From assembly GCF_000282475.1 (NCBI RefSeq), contig NZ_AKJF01000206.1, positions 1-54,140 on the forward strand: a stretch of DNA of 54,140 nt. The letters run 5' to 3'. The notes below the pieces were generated by a model, which searched no databases, was not told where the DNA came from, and saw only the letters and a list, made by a program, of their open reading frames with translations. Source of the stretch: Pseudomonas sp. GM78. Lineage in GTDB: Bacteria; Pseudomonadota; Gammaproteobacteria; Pseudomonadales; Pseudomonadaceae. The translations under genes were made by a program, and so were the position numbers. Within the stretch, counting starts at the first letter, position 1; each line of letters starts with the position of its first letter. Below are positions 36,620 through 45,200 of this stretch, piece after piece.

Positions 36620-37450
36620 TCAGTCGCCGAAAGGGCCGGCCGCCGTGAACGCGCCCCCTTGCAGCCGGGCGTTGGGATCGTCCGTCGCAGGCTTGGGCTG
36701 TTGCTCCATCTGCGCGCGGAAACGCTCGGAGCTGTCCTGCGGGTTGAAGCCCAGGTGCGCCGCGAAACGGTTGTTCCACCACAGGTCGCGGTTCGCCGAA
36801 ACGCCATAGACCACGGTGTGGCCAACGTTCTCGGCGAGCAACGCACGTTCCACCAGGTGCGCCAGGTCGGCGTAGCTCAGCCAGGTGGACAGCATGCGCA
36901 GGTTGCGTGGCTCGGGGAACGAGGAGCCAATGCGCAAGCTCACGGTCTCGATGCCGTAGCGATGGAAATAGAAGGTCGCAAGGTCTTCGCCATAGGACTT
37001 GGACAGCCCGTAGTAGCAGTCCGGGCGGCGCGGGGAATGCGCGTCCAGTTGCTGGTCCTGCGGATAGAAGCCGGTGACGTGGTTGGAGCTGGCGAAAACC
37101 ACGCGCTTGATCCCGTGTTTGCGCGCGGCCTCATAGACATGAAACGTACCGCGGATGTTGGCCTCGAGAATCTCCTCGAACGCACGCTCGGTGGAGATCC
37201 CGCCCAGGTGCACGATGGCATCCACTTCGTTGGCAAGCGCCAGGACCCCGGCCTTGTCCGCCAGGTTGCAGCTGATCACCTCTTCATGCTCGCCAGCGGG
37301 TGGCGCCATCTCGCTGATATCGCTGGCGCGTACGACATTGGCGTGCGCCTGCAACGCTTCGCGCAAAATCTGCCCAAGCCCGCCGGCGGCGCCGGTCAGC
37401 AGCAGGCGGTTGAAGGGCTTGTTCGCAGTGGAGGAGGGAGATGTCGTCAT
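36620..37450 (-). CDS. udh: Uronate dehydrogenase
   Basis: A 276-residue NAD-dependent extended SDR that oxidises galacturonate or glucuronate to the aldaro-1,5-lactone. LLLTGAAGGLGQ is the NAD loop, and the catalytic YxxxK is Tyr147-Lys151 (DCYYGLSKSYGED). ASSNHVTGFYP and LRIGSSFPEPRNLRMLSTWL are distinctive of bacterial uronate dehydrogenases; length matches the family. The ATG at 37450 gives that length, while the open frame runs on to 37498. It lies between the KdgM-type porin and the lactonase, marking the oxidative (aldarate) uronate route and not the isomerase route. Confidence 0.92.
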   Translation of the reverse strand: MTTSPSSTANKPFNRLLLTGAAGGLGQILREALQAHANVVRASDISEMAPPAGEHEEVISCNLADKAGVLALANEVDAIVHLGGISTERAFEEILEANIRGTFHVYEAARKHGIKRVVFASSNHVTGFYPQDQQLDAHSPRRPDCYYGLSKSYGEDLATFYFHRYGIETVSLRIGSSFPEPRNLRMLSTWLSYADLAHLVERALLAENVGHTVVYGVSANRDLWWNNRFAAHLGFNPQDSSERFRAQMEQQPKPATDDPNARLQGGAFTAAGPFGD

Positions 37451-37525
37451 GGCGGGTGCGTCTCTAATGGGATTTTTGTCGTGGACCTTGCGGGGCAACC
37501 CTGGCGGCTGCCCGGCGGTGGGGCA

Positions 37526-38251
37526 TTACATGAACGTGTACTTGATCCCCAGGCGCCAGCGGCCCTGGCGGTCGTCGGTGTAGGCGTTGACCTTGATGTC
37601 GCCCACTTCCATGAACGGGGCCCACTGCTTGTTGATCTTGTACTTGATGATCAGGTTTTGCTCGTAGTCGCTCTTCTTGTTGTCGTAGCGGATGTAGTCG
37701 GTGTCGAAGTAGATGTACTGGTACTCGAACGCCCACGGGCCTTGGGGGGTGTAGCCGAGCCAGCCTTCGAAGCGGGTAGTGTTCTGGTTGTCCTTGGCGC
37801 GGTCGCTGTAGCTGTGGTCGATCTGGTCGCGGTCCAGGCTCTTCGCATCGAGACGCAGGCGCGTGGCGACGTACCAGGTGTCGGAGATCTTGTAGTTGTA
37901 TTTCAGGCCGAACTTGTACGTGGTGGCGTCCTTGGAGCTGTCCACCTGGAATGACGGCGTCAGCGTCGACTTGGGGCTCAACTTGAAGTTGTAGTCCACG
38001 GTGAGCTCATGGCCGTTGTTGACCATGTTGTCGTAGGCGACGTCTTCGCGATCGCCTGCCGTCTTGTATTTGATCTCGGCTGCAAAACCCAGGCCGCTGT
38101 CCATCCGGTAATTAAGTTTCACCCGGTCGGAGTGGATGCTGTCGTCTTCGGTGTAACCGTGACGGTAATCGATACTGGCCGAGTCTGCGCAGGCATAAAA
38201 AGACCAGCCGAGGGTGCTGACAGCAATGAGATTGCGGAGTGATTTGTTCAT
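37526..38251 (-). CDS. KdgM-family oligogalacturonate porin
   Basis: A 241-residue outer-membrane beta-barrel. After a signal peptide (about residues 1-23) the sequence is alternating amphipathic strands rich in Tyr, Asp and Lys (IDYRHGYTEDDSIHSDRVKL, YKFGLKYNYKISDTWYVATR) and ends in a barrel-closing strand (LGIKYTFM). KdgM porins are small monomeric channels for anionic oligogalacturonides. First gene of the operon with udh; divergent from the plus-strand pectin operon across a 353-bp operator region. Confidence 0.87.
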   Translation of the reverse strand: MNKSLRNLIAVSTLGWSFYACADSASIDYRHGYTEDDSIHSDRVKLNYRMDSGLGFAAEIKYKTAGDREDVAYDNMVNNGHELTVDYNFKLSPKSTLTPSFQVDSSKDATTYKFGLKYNYKISDTWYVATRLRLDAKSLDRDQIDHSYSDRAKDNQNTTRFEGWLGYTPQGPWAFEYQYIYFDTDYIRYDNKKSDYEQNLIIKYKINKQWAPFMEVGDIKVNAYTDDRQGRWRLGIKYTFM

Positions 38252-38355
38252 GCGATCTTCTTTTTTGTTTTTGTCGAGGTCGTTATGAGGCGGGTCGTGG
38301 CTGTGAAATCCGGTGCGGCGGGGTGGGAGCTCCCTGGTGAATTTCGGCATAAGTT

Positions 38356-38368
38356 ATCGTACAACATT
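38356..38368. promoter_or_regulatory. Operator-like site 1 (mirror of site 3)
   Basis: ATCGTACAACATT is the exact reverse complement of site 3 at 38527-38539. It lies 105 bp upstream of the KdgM ATG. The ACAA/TTGT halves are the kind of sequence recognised by FCD-type GntR repressors, two of which are encoded at 49098-50652. Confidence 0.55.
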
Positions 38369-38393
38369 CAGGTCGTCTACGGTTTCTTCAAAT

Positions 38394-38406
38394 GTTGTCG
38401 GACAAC
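38394..38406. promoter_or_regulatory. Operator-like palindrome, site 2
   Basis: GTTGTCGGACAAC is a perfect 6-1-6 palindrome of the TTGTC/GACAA type typical of FadR/UxuR-branch GntR regulators. It is preceded by AAT, so its left half (AATGTTGT) also matches site 3. It lies between the porin operon and the ABC operon. Confidence 0.6.
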
Positions 38407-38468
38407 TCGGTACGATCGCTCTAAAATGGGCTTTATAGAGGATTGATCGGCAATGAAATGATGTCTAA

Positions 38469-38482
38469 GTGATGATAATCAC
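38469..38482. promoter_or_regulatory. Palindrome in the divergent region
   Basis: GTGAT and ATCAC flank a GATA centre (5-4-5). It differs from the TTGT/ACAA sites and could be bound by another regulator. No established consensus is matched with confidence. Confidence 0.3.
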
Positions 38483-38526
38483 CCTGAAAAAGCGTCTTTT
38501 TTAAAGTTTTCAAGAGGGCCTTTTCA

Positions 38527-38539
38527 AATGTTGTACGAT
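38527..38539. promoter_or_regulatory. Operator-like site 3
   Basis: AATGTTGTACGAT is the exact inverse of site 1 and lies 66 bp upstream of the enolase-superfamily gene, where repressor binding would block the ABC operon promoter. Sites 1 and 3 are 171 bp apart and in opposite orientation, one near each operon. Confidence 0.55.
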
Positions 38540-38604
38540 GACGTAGGATCACCTCCAGAGCGTGACTCACCCGCCACAAATCAAACAAGAAGGCTCAGAC
38601 GTCC

Positions 38605-39759
38605 ATGATCATCACTGCTGTAAACGTCCAGGTTTTTTCCTACCCCACACGCCGCGCTGTCGACAGCGCCGGCCATGCCCACCCGGGCGACGTTGCCCAG
38701 GCCCAGATGGCCTTGCTGCGCATCAGGACCGAATGCGGTAACGAAGGCTTCGCACTGGGTGCGCCCGAGCTCATTCGCCCTTATGTGCTGGACGGTTTCG
38801 TGCGCAAAGTGCTGGTGGGCGCCAATGCCTTTGATCGCGAGAAGATCTGGCACGACCTGGCGCACTGGCAGCGCGGCAGCGCCAGCCAGTTGACCGATCG
38901 TGCCCTGGCGCTGGTCGAGCAGGCCCTGTGGGACTGGGCCGGACGCAAGCTGAACGTGCCGGTGCACAAGCTGATCGGCGGTTACCGCGACAAGGTGCCT
39001 GCGTACGGTTCGACCATGTGCGGTGACGAGCTGGCGGGCGGTTTGTCGACCCCGGAGGAGTACGGCCGTTTCGCCGAGACCCTGGTCAAGCGCGGCTACA
39101 AGGCAATCAAGCTGCACACCTGGATGCCGCCGGTGTCGTTCGCACCCAGCGTGAGCATGGATATCAAGGCGTGCGCGGCGGTGCGCGAGGCGGTCGGCCC
39201 GGACATCGCGCTGATGATCGATGGTTATCACTGGTACAGCCGCACCGAAGCACTGACCATCGGCCGCGCCCTGGAGAAGCTGGATTTCGCCTGGTTCGAA
39301 GAGCCGATGATGGAAGACTCTGCCGAATCCTATGCCTGGTTGTCCGCTCAGCTGGACATTCCGGTGCTGGGCCCGGAAAGCCTGGGCGGCAAGCACCTGA
39401 GCCGGGCCAGCTGGGTGAAGAACGATGTCTGTGACATCTTGCGCGCCGGTGTCGCCGGGGTCGGCGGGATTGCACCGTGCCTGAAAGTCGCGCACATGGC
39501 CGAGTCGTTCGGCATGAATTGCGAGATCCACGGCAACGGCGCGGCCAACCTGGCGGTGGTCGGCGCGATCAAGAACTGCACCTGGTACGAGCGCGGCCTG
39601 TTGCACCCGTTCCTCAACTACGACGAGGTGCCGGCATACCTCAAGCGCCTGGTCGACCCAATGGATGAAGACGGCTTCGTGCACCTGTCGGACCTGCCAG
39701 GCCTGGGCGAGGAGATCGACTTCGACTACGTCGAGACCAACACGCTGCACAACTACTGA
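38605..39759 (+). CDS. Enolase-superfamily sugar-acid enzyme (mandelate racemase subgroup)
   Basis: A 384-residue enolase-superfamily protein. Metal ligands are Asp206 (MIDGYHWY), Glu232 (FEEPM) and Glu258 (GPES); the His309-Asp277 dyad (EIHGNG, CDILRAG) marks the mandelate racemase subgroup. The usual Lys-x-Lys base pair reads Lys169-Leu-His171 (IKLHTW). Family members dehydrate sugar acids or isomerise aldarolactones. In this cluster the best candidates are galactarate dehydration or galactarolactone ring opening; sequence alone does not decide. First gene of the plus-strand operon, with AAGAAGG upstream. Confidence 0.85.
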   Translation: MIITAVNVQVFSYPTRRAVDSAGHAHPGDVAQAQMALLRIRTECGNEGFALGAPELIRPYVLDGFVRKVLVGANAFDREKIWHDLAHWQRGSASQLTDRALALVEQALWDWAGRKLNVPVHKLIGGYRDKVPAYGSTMCGDELAGGLSTPEEYGRFAETLVKRGYKAIKLHTWMPPVSFAPSVSMDIKACAAVREAVGPDIALMIDGYHWYSRTEALTIGRALEKLDFAWFEEPMMEDSAESYAWLSAQLDIPVLGPESLGGKHLSRASWVKNDVCDILRAGVAGVGGIAPCLKVAHMAESFGMNCEIHGNGAANLAVVGAIKNCTWYERGLLHPFLNYDEVPAYLKRLVDPMDEDGFVHLSDLPGLGEEIDFDYVETNTLHNY

Positions 39760-39768
39760 TTCGTGCAT

Positions 39769-39794
39769 GGCGGCACGCGTCATGGCGTGCCGCC
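39769..39794 (+). other. Intergenic hairpin before the first binding-protein gene
   Basis: GGCGGCACGC (39769-39778) and GCGTGCCGCC (39785-39794) form a perfect 10-bp stem with a 6-nt loop, 9 bp after the preceding stop. There is no T-tract, so it is unlikely to be a strong terminator; it may stabilise or help process the operon mRNA. Confidence 0.6.
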
Positions 39795-39828
39795 CGAGAG
39801 TCCAATAACTATAAAAAGGCTATCTCAC

Positions 39829-41439
39829 ATGAGCGTTCTCCCCAAACTCTGGGCGGGGGTCTTTGCCGCATCGCTGGCGCTGACCTCGGTCTCTGCTGCA
39901 TTCGCCAAGACCCCGGCCGACCAGTTGATCGTCGGCATGAGCATGATCAACCTGCTGTCCCTCGACCCGGCGGCTGCCACCGGGCTGGATGTCTCGGAGA
40001 TCAACGCCAACCTGTACGACATGCTGCTGGTGCAGGATGTGCGGCAACCGGACCGGCTGGTACCGGCCCTGGCCGAAAGCTGGCAGGTCAGCGCTGATCG
40101 CAAGACCCTGACCTTCAACTTGCGCAAGGGCGTGACGTTCCAGTCTGGCAATCCACTCGGCGCCGAAGACGTCGCCTGGTCACTGCAACGGGTTCTCAAG
40201 CTCAACCTGGCCCTGGCCTCGACCTGGAAGGCCTACGGTTTTACCGCTGGCAACGTCGACCAGTACCTGCGCGCCACCGACGAGCACACCTTCGTCGTCG
40301 AACTGCCGCGCCCGACCGATCCGATGCTGATCCTCAATACCCTGGCGACCTCGCCCAGCGCATTCATCCTCGACCGCAAAGTGGTGCAGCAGCATCAGAA
40401 GGGCAATGACATGGGCGGCGCCTGGCTGGTTACCCACGCTGCCGGCAGCGGTCCGTTCATCCTCAATGACTGGCGCGCCAACGACGTGATCCTGATGACC
40501 CGCTTCGACGGTTACTGGGGTGGCCCGGCCAGGCTCAAGCGCATCGTCATGCGCAACATGACCGAATCGCAGTCACTGCGCCTGATGGTCGAGCGCGGTG
40601 ACCTGGACCTGGCCAAGGGCATGTCCGCGCCGGATATCGAAGCGCTGGAGAAGTCCGACAAGGTGCGTACCCAGACCGTGCAGCGCGGCACCCTTTATTA
40701 CGTGGCCCTGAACGTCAAGCAAAAGCCCTTTGACGACGCCCGCGTACGCCGGGCGGTGCGTTCGCTGATCGACTATCAGGGCATCAACCAGACCGTGATG
40801 CCGCACTACGGCCAGCTCAACCAGCGGCCACTGCCGCTGGGCTTGCCGGCGCGCCTGGACGATCCGGGCTACACCCTGAACGTGGCCGAGGCGAAACAGC
40901 TGCTGAGCGACGCCGGCTACCCCGAAGGCTTCAAGACCACTATCCGCGTGCTCACCGAGCCGCCGTTCATCAACATTGCCTCCAGCCTGCAATCGACCTT
41001 GGCCCAAGCCGGCATCCAGGCCACCATCGTGACCGGCACCGGCAACCAGATCTACGGCGCCATGCGTGAGCGCAGTTTCGACATGCTGGTCGGGCGCGGT
41101 GGTGGCGGTGCTGAGCGGCATCCGCATTCGAGCCTGCGCACCCTGGTGTACAACCCGGACAACCGCGACGAAGCCAAGCTGAGCAACTTCCAGGGCTGGC
41201 GCACGTCGTTCTACAGCCCCGAGTTGAACAGCCTGATCGAACAGGCCGAAGTCGAGCCGGACAAGGCGCGGCAACTGGCGCAGTACCAGCAGATCCAGAC
41301 CACCCTGGATGCGCAGGTGGGGGCGATCCTGCCCGTCTCGCAAATGACCGACACCGTGGTGCTGTACAACGATGTCCGGGATTACCAGGGCCACACCGCG
41401 GCCACCACCCCTTACAAGGACGTCTACAAGTCGCGTTGA
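39829..41439 (+). CDS. ABC importer binding protein 1 (SBP family 5)
   Basis: A 536-residue periplasmic binding protein of the dipeptide/nickel/oligosaccharide class, with a signal peptide (residues 1-26, cut after AFA). LRKGVTFQSGNPLGAEDVAW is the family motif. It is the same length as the second binding protein at 42598 and very similar throughout (both begin KTPADQLIVGMSM after the signal). A short distinguishing insert is VGRGGGGAERHPHSSLRTL. AAAAGG lies before the ATG, in a leader shared with the second copy (AACTATAAAAAG). Likely ligand: an oligogalacturonide or galacturonate, by context. Confidence 0.92.
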   Translation: MSVLPKLWAGVFAASLALTSVSAAFAKTPADQLIVGMSMINLLSLDPAAATGLDVSEINANLYDMLLVQDVRQPDRLVPALAESWQVSADRKTLTFNLRKGVTFQSGNPLGAEDVAWSLQRVLKLNLALASTWKAYGFTAGNVDQYLRATDEHTFVVELPRPTDPMLILNTLATSPSAFILDRKVVQQHQKGNDMGGAWLVTHAAGSGPFILNDWRANDVILMTRFDGYWGGPARLKRIVMRNMTESQSLRLMVERGDLDLAKGMSAPDIEALEKSDKVRTQTVQRGTLYYVALNVKQKPFDDARVRRAVRSLIDYQGINQTVMPHYGQLNQRPLPLGLPARLDDPGYTLNVAEAKQLLSDAGYPEGFKTTIRVLTEPPFINIASSLQSTLAQAGIQATIVTGTGNQIYGAMRERSFDMLVGRGGGGAERHPHSSLRTLVYNPDNRDEAKLSNFQGWRTSFYSPELNSLIEQAEVEPDKARQLAQYQQIQTTLDAQVGAILPVSQMTDTVVLYNDVRDYQGHTAATTPYKDVYKSR

Positions 41440-41443
41440 GCGG

Positions 41444-41467
41444 GTGAGGGGCGTGCGCGTCCCTCAC
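41444..41467 (+). other. Hairpin after binding protein 1
   Basis: GTGAGGG (41444-41450) pairs with CCCTCAC (41461-41467) and the inner GCG with CGT, giving a 10-bp stem with a TGCG loop. It starts 5 bp past the stop codon. Such structures after binding-protein genes often raise their mRNA level over downstream permease genes. Confidence 0.6.
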
Positions 41468-41505
41468 GCTTCGGTGCTTGGTGAACGCTTTTTCAGGAGC
41501 CTGAT

Positions 41506-42543
41506 ATGTTTCTTTCGACTGCCTCTGTGCTGGGCGCCCGCGTGTCCGGCACGGCCCGCCGGGCCAGCACCGTCCTGGTGACTCTGCTGGGCCTGCTGGC
41601 GCTGACCTTCTTCATTGGTCGGGTGATGCCGCTGGACCCGGTGCTGGCCGTGGTCGGTCCGGACGCCGACAGCACCACCTACGACCAGGTGTACCGGGCC
41701 ATGGGCCTGGACAAACCGATCTGGACCCAGTTCGGCCTGTACCTCGATGACCTGCTGCACGGTGATTTCGGCAACGCGCTACTGACCGGCCACCCGGTGC
41801 TCGAAGACATCAAGCGGGTGTTCCCGGCGACCATCGAACTGGCGACCCTGGCGATCCTGTTCGGCATCCTCATCGGCTTGCCGCTGGGTGTGGTTGCCGC
41901 CAGCAACCAGGGCCGCCTGGGTGATCATGTGGCACGGGTGATCACCCTGTTCGGTTACTCCACGCCGATTTTCTGGGTCGGCATGATGGGCCTGCTGGTG
42001 TTCTATGCCTGGCTGGGCTGGGCGGGCGGGGCAGGGCGCATCGACCTGGCCTACGACGGCATGGTGCCGGACGTCACCGGCCTGCTGTTGATCGACACGG
42101 CGCTGGCGCGTGACTGGGAAGCCTTTGCCAGCGCACTGCGGCACATCGTCCTGCCGGGGCTGATCCTCGGCCTGAACTCGGTCGCCTACATCAGCCGCAT
42201 GACCCGCAGCTTCATGCTCGAACAGCTGTCCCAGGAATACATCATCACCGCGCGGGTCAAGGGCCTGTCGCGGCGCCAGGTGGTCTGGGGGCATGCGTTT
42301 CGCAACATCCTCGTGCAGTTGCTCACGGTGGTCGCCCTGGCCTACGGCTCGCTGCTCGAAGGTGCGGTGCTGATCGAGACGGTGTTCGCCTGGCCCGGCT
42401 TTGGCCAGTACCTCACCAGCAGCCTGATGCTCGGTGACATGAATGCGGTGATGGGGTGCGTGCTGGTGATCGGCCTGATCTTCGTCGCCCTCAACCTGGT
42501 CAGCGACGCCCTGTACAAAGTGTTCGATCCCCGGACCCGCTGA
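41506..42543 (+). CDS. ABC importer permease (DppB-like)
   Basis: A 345-residue inner-membrane permease with about six spans. The EAA-like loop YIITARVKGLSRRQVVWGHA (about 245-264), which contacts the ATPases, is clear, as is the family opening LALTFFIGRVMPLDPV. AGGAG lies before the ATG. It lies between the two binding-protein genes and pairs with the DppC-like subunit at 44272. Confidence 0.93.
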   Translation: MFLSTASVLGARVSGTARRASTVLVTLLGLLALTFFIGRVMPLDPVLAVVGPDADSTTYDQVYRAMGLDKPIWTQFGLYLDDLLHGDFGNALLTGHPVLEDIKRVFPATIELATLAILFGILIGLPLGVVAASNQGRLGDHVARVITLFGYSTPIFWVGMMGLLVFYAWLGWAGGAGRIDLAYDGMVPDVTGLLLIDTALARDWEAFASALRHIVLPGLILGLNSVAYISRMTRSFMLEQLSQEYIITARVKGLSRRQVVWGHAFRNILVQLLTVVALAYGSLLEGAVLIETVFAWPGFGQYLTSSLMLGDMNAVMGCVLVIGLIFVALNLVSDALYKVFDPRTR

Positions 42544-42597
42544 GCCGCCCAGGCCTGCGTGAGCACAGTAAACAACTATAAAAAGAAGGATGCCCAC

Positions 42598-44208
42598 ATG
42601 AACACTGTATTGCCGACCCTGCGCATGAGCCTGCTGGGCGCGATCATGGCGCTGAGTCCGATCGCCGCGGTGCAGGCCAAGACCCCTGCCGATCAGTTGA
42701 TCGTCGGCATGAGCATGGTCAACCTGTTCTCCATCGACCCGGCCAACGCGCCGGGCCTGGATGCCTCCGGGGTCAATGCCAACCTCTACGACACGCTGGT
42801 CAAGCGCGACCACGGCAACCCGGAAAAACACCTGCCGCAGCTGGCTGAACGCTGGGAGGTGAGCGAAGACGGCAAGCAGATCACCTTCCACCTGCGCAAC
42901 GGCGTGAAGTTCCACTCTGGCAACGCCCTCACCGCCGAAGACGTGGCGTGGTCGCTGTACCGGGTGATGAAACTCAACTTCGGCCTGGCCACCACCTGGA
43001 AGGCCTACGGCTACAGCGTCGACAACATCCAGGGGCTGATCCGCGCCACCGATGCGCAAACCCTGGTAGTCGACCTGCCACAGCCGACCGACCCATTGCT
43101 GGTGATCGACTCGCTGGCGATTTCGCCCAGCGCCGTGGTGGTCGATCGACAGGAAGCCTTGAAGCACGAGAAGAACGGCGACCTGGGCGCTGCCTGGCTG
43201 GTCACTCACGAAGCTGGCAGCGGCCCGTTCACCCTGAGCAAATGGAGCGCCAACGATTCGCTGGTGATGAGCCGTTTCGATGATTACTGGGCTGGGCCGG
43301 CCAAGATGAAGCGGGTGCTGGTGCGCCACATGACCGAGTCGCAATCGCTGCGCCTGATGCTCGAACGCGGTGACCTGGACCTGGTCTACGGCATGGCCGC
43401 GCCCGACATCAAGGCCATCGAGCACTCCGACAAGCTGCAGGTGCAGTCGCTGCAACGCGGCACGATGTATTACGTGGCGATGAGCATGAAACAGCCCGAA
43501 TTCGCCAACCAGAAAGTCCGCGAAGCGGTGCGTAACCTGATCGACTACCAGGGCCTGGACGAACAGGTGATGCCGCATTACGGCAAGCTCAACCAGCAGC
43601 CGATGCAGCTGGGCCTGGAGGCGCGCCTGCCAGACCCAGGCTACAAAATGGACGTGGCCAAGGCCAAGGCGCTGCTGGCCGAGGCCGGCTACCCCCAAGG
43701 TTTCAGCACCACCATTCGCACCCTGTCCGAGCCGCCCTTCATCGACATTGCCGCGCGCATGCAGTCGACCCTGGCCGAAGGCGGGATCAAGGCCAGCATC
43801 GTCACCGGCACCGGCAACCAGGTGTATGGCGCCATGCGCGCGCGCAACTTCGAGATGATCGTGGCGCGCGGTGCCGAGCGCTACCCGCACCCGTACTTCA
43901 GCCTGCGCACGTTCATCTACAACCCGGACAACGGTGACGCCGCCGGCTTGCCCAACTTCCAGGGCTGGCGGGCGTCGTTCTTCAATCGCCAGCTCAATGA
44001 GCTGATCGACCAGGTCGGTGTCGAGCGCGACGCAGGCAAGCGCCTGAGCCTCTACCACCAGGCGCAGAAGCTGTACGACGAGCAGGTCGGCCCGATCATG
44101 ATGATCTCGCAGATGACCGACACTGCCGTGAGCGCGGTGGACGTCAAGGGCTTCGTCGACGATGACGCCGAGGCGACCCGTTACCTGGGTGTCTACAAGC
44201 AACGCTGA
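42598..44208 (+). CDS. ABC importer binding protein 2 (paralogue of the first)
   Basis: A 536-residue paralogue of the binding protein at 39829: signal peptide (1-25, ending VQA), KTPADQLIVGMSMVNLFSID, the family motif LRNGVKFHSGNALTAEDVAW, and the same MTESQSLRLM and TGTGNQVYGAMR segments. The start at 42598 is set by AAGAAGGA; upstream GTG is not needed. The leader repeats AACTATAAAAAG from the first copy, so leader and gene were duplicated together. The two probably differ in ligand range. Confidence 0.92.
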   Translation: MNTVLPTLRMSLLGAIMALSPIAAVQAKTPADQLIVGMSMVNLFSIDPANAPGLDASGVNANLYDTLVKRDHGNPEKHLPQLAERWEVSEDGKQITFHLRNGVKFHSGNALTAEDVAWSLYRVMKLNFGLATTWKAYGYSVDNIQGLIRATDAQTLVVDLPQPTDPLLVIDSLAISPSAVVVDRQEALKHEKNGDLGAAWLVTHEAGSGPFTLSKWSANDSLVMSRFDDYWAGPAKMKRVLVRHMTESQSLRLMLERGDLDLVYGMAAPDIKAIEHSDKLQVQSLQRGTMYYVAMSMKQPEFANQKVREAVRNLIDYQGLDEQVMPHYGKLNQQPMQLGLEARLPDPGYKMDVAKAKALLAEAGYPQGFSTTIRTLSEPPFIDIAARMQSTLAEGGIKASIVTGTGNQVYGAMRARNFEMIVARGAERYPHPYFSLRTFIYNPDNGDAAGLPNFQGWRASFFNRQLNELIDQVGVERDAGKRLSLYHQAQKLYDEQVGPIMMISQMTDTAVSAVDVKGFVDDDAEATRYLGVYKQR

Positions 44209-44214
44209 ACACCG

Positions 44215-44240
44215 CCGGGAGGCGTCTGCGGACGTCCCGG
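44215..44240 (+). other. Hairpin after binding protein 2
   Basis: CCGGGA (44215-44220) pairs with TCCCGG (44235-44240) and CGTC (44223-44226) with GACG (44231-44234), with a TGCG loop and a 2-nt bulge. It has the same loop and the same position after a stop as the hairpin at 41444. Confidence 0.6.
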
Positions 44241-44271
44241 GTGGCCATGATTTCACATCGAGAGCATGCCG

Positions 44272-45189
44272 ATGATTGCCAACCTGTCTTCTACCGAATC
44301 AACCGCCGGGCGGCCGGCCGACAAGACGCCCGCCTCCAGCCTCGACGCGCTGTACAAAAGCAGCCTGCGGGTGCTGCGTCACCTGTTGCGCAACCCGATG
44401 ACCCTGGCCGGGGTGCTGGTGGCCTTGCTGCTCATGGTGGTGGCCGCCTTCGCGCCCTGGATCGCCACCCACGACCCGGTGGTGCAGAACCTCGCCAACG
44501 CCCTGCAGGCCCCCGGCGCCGCGCACTGGTTCGGCACCGACGAATACGGCCGCGACATCTTCAGCCGGTTGGTCTACGGCTCACGCATCACCCTGTACAT
44601 CATTGCCCTGGTGACGATTATCGTCGGCCCGATCGGGCTGTTCATCGGCACCGTCTCGGGCTATTTCGGCGGCATCGTCGACACGGTGTTCATGCGCATC
44701 ACCGACATCTTCATCTCGTTCCCGAGCCTGGTGCTGGCCCTGGCGTTCATCGCAGCCCTTGGCCCTGGCCTGGAGCATGCCGTGGTCGCTATCGCGCTGA
44801 CTTCATGGCCACCGATCGCACGCCTGGCCCGGGCCGAGACCCTGTCGCTGCGCAAGGCCGACTTCGTCGTGGCGGTGGAGCTGCAGGGGGCGTCCTCGAG
44901 CCGCATCATCCTGCGCCACATCGTGCCCATGTGCCTGTCGTCGGTGATCATCCGCCTGACCATGAACATGGCCGGCATCATTCTCACCGCCGCGGCCCTG
45001 GGCTTCCTCGGCCTGGGCGCGCAGGCGCCGCTGCCGGAGTGGGGCGCGATGATCTCCACCGGCCGGCGCTACATGCTCGAGTGCTGGTGGCTGGTCGCGG
45101 TACCGGGTGCGGCAATCATGCTGGTGAGCCTGGCGTTCAACCTGTTGGGCGATGGCCTGCGGGACATTCTCGATCCGCGTAGCGAGTAA
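44272..45189 (+). CDS. ABC importer permease (DppC-like)
   Basis: A roughly 305-residue permease with about six spans; the opening YKSSLRVLRHLLRNPMTLAG and the motif WFGTDEYGRDIFSRLVYGSR are typical of DppC/NikC. The EAA loop is FVVAVELQGASSSRIILRH. GAGAG fits the ATG at 44272 better than the one at 44266. It partners the DppB-like subunit; the gene order binding protein - permease - binding protein - permease is unusual. Confidence 0.92.
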   Translation: MIANLSSTESTAGRPADKTPASSLDALYKSSLRVLRHLLRNPMTLAGVLVALLLMVVAAFAPWIATHDPVVQNLANALQAPGAAHWFGTDEYGRDIFSRLVYGSRITLYIIALVTIIVGPIGLFIGTVSGYFGGIVDTVFMRITDIFISFPSLVLALAFIAALGPGLEHAVVAIALTSWPPIARLARAETLSLRKADFVVAVELQGASSSRIILRHIVPMCLSSVIIRLTMNMAGIILTAAALGFLGLGAQAPLPEWGAMISTGRRYMLECWWLVAVPGAAIMLVSLAFNLLGDGLRDILDPRSE

Positions 45190-45200
45190 CTGGAGGCTTT

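Noticed and set aside
41779-44256. Very long minus-strand open frame (over 800 codons) opposite the permease and binding protein 2
   Set aside because: It is the mirror of high-GC coding sequence, has low-complexity His/Gln/Val-rich translation, no family motif, and both opposite genes are certain.
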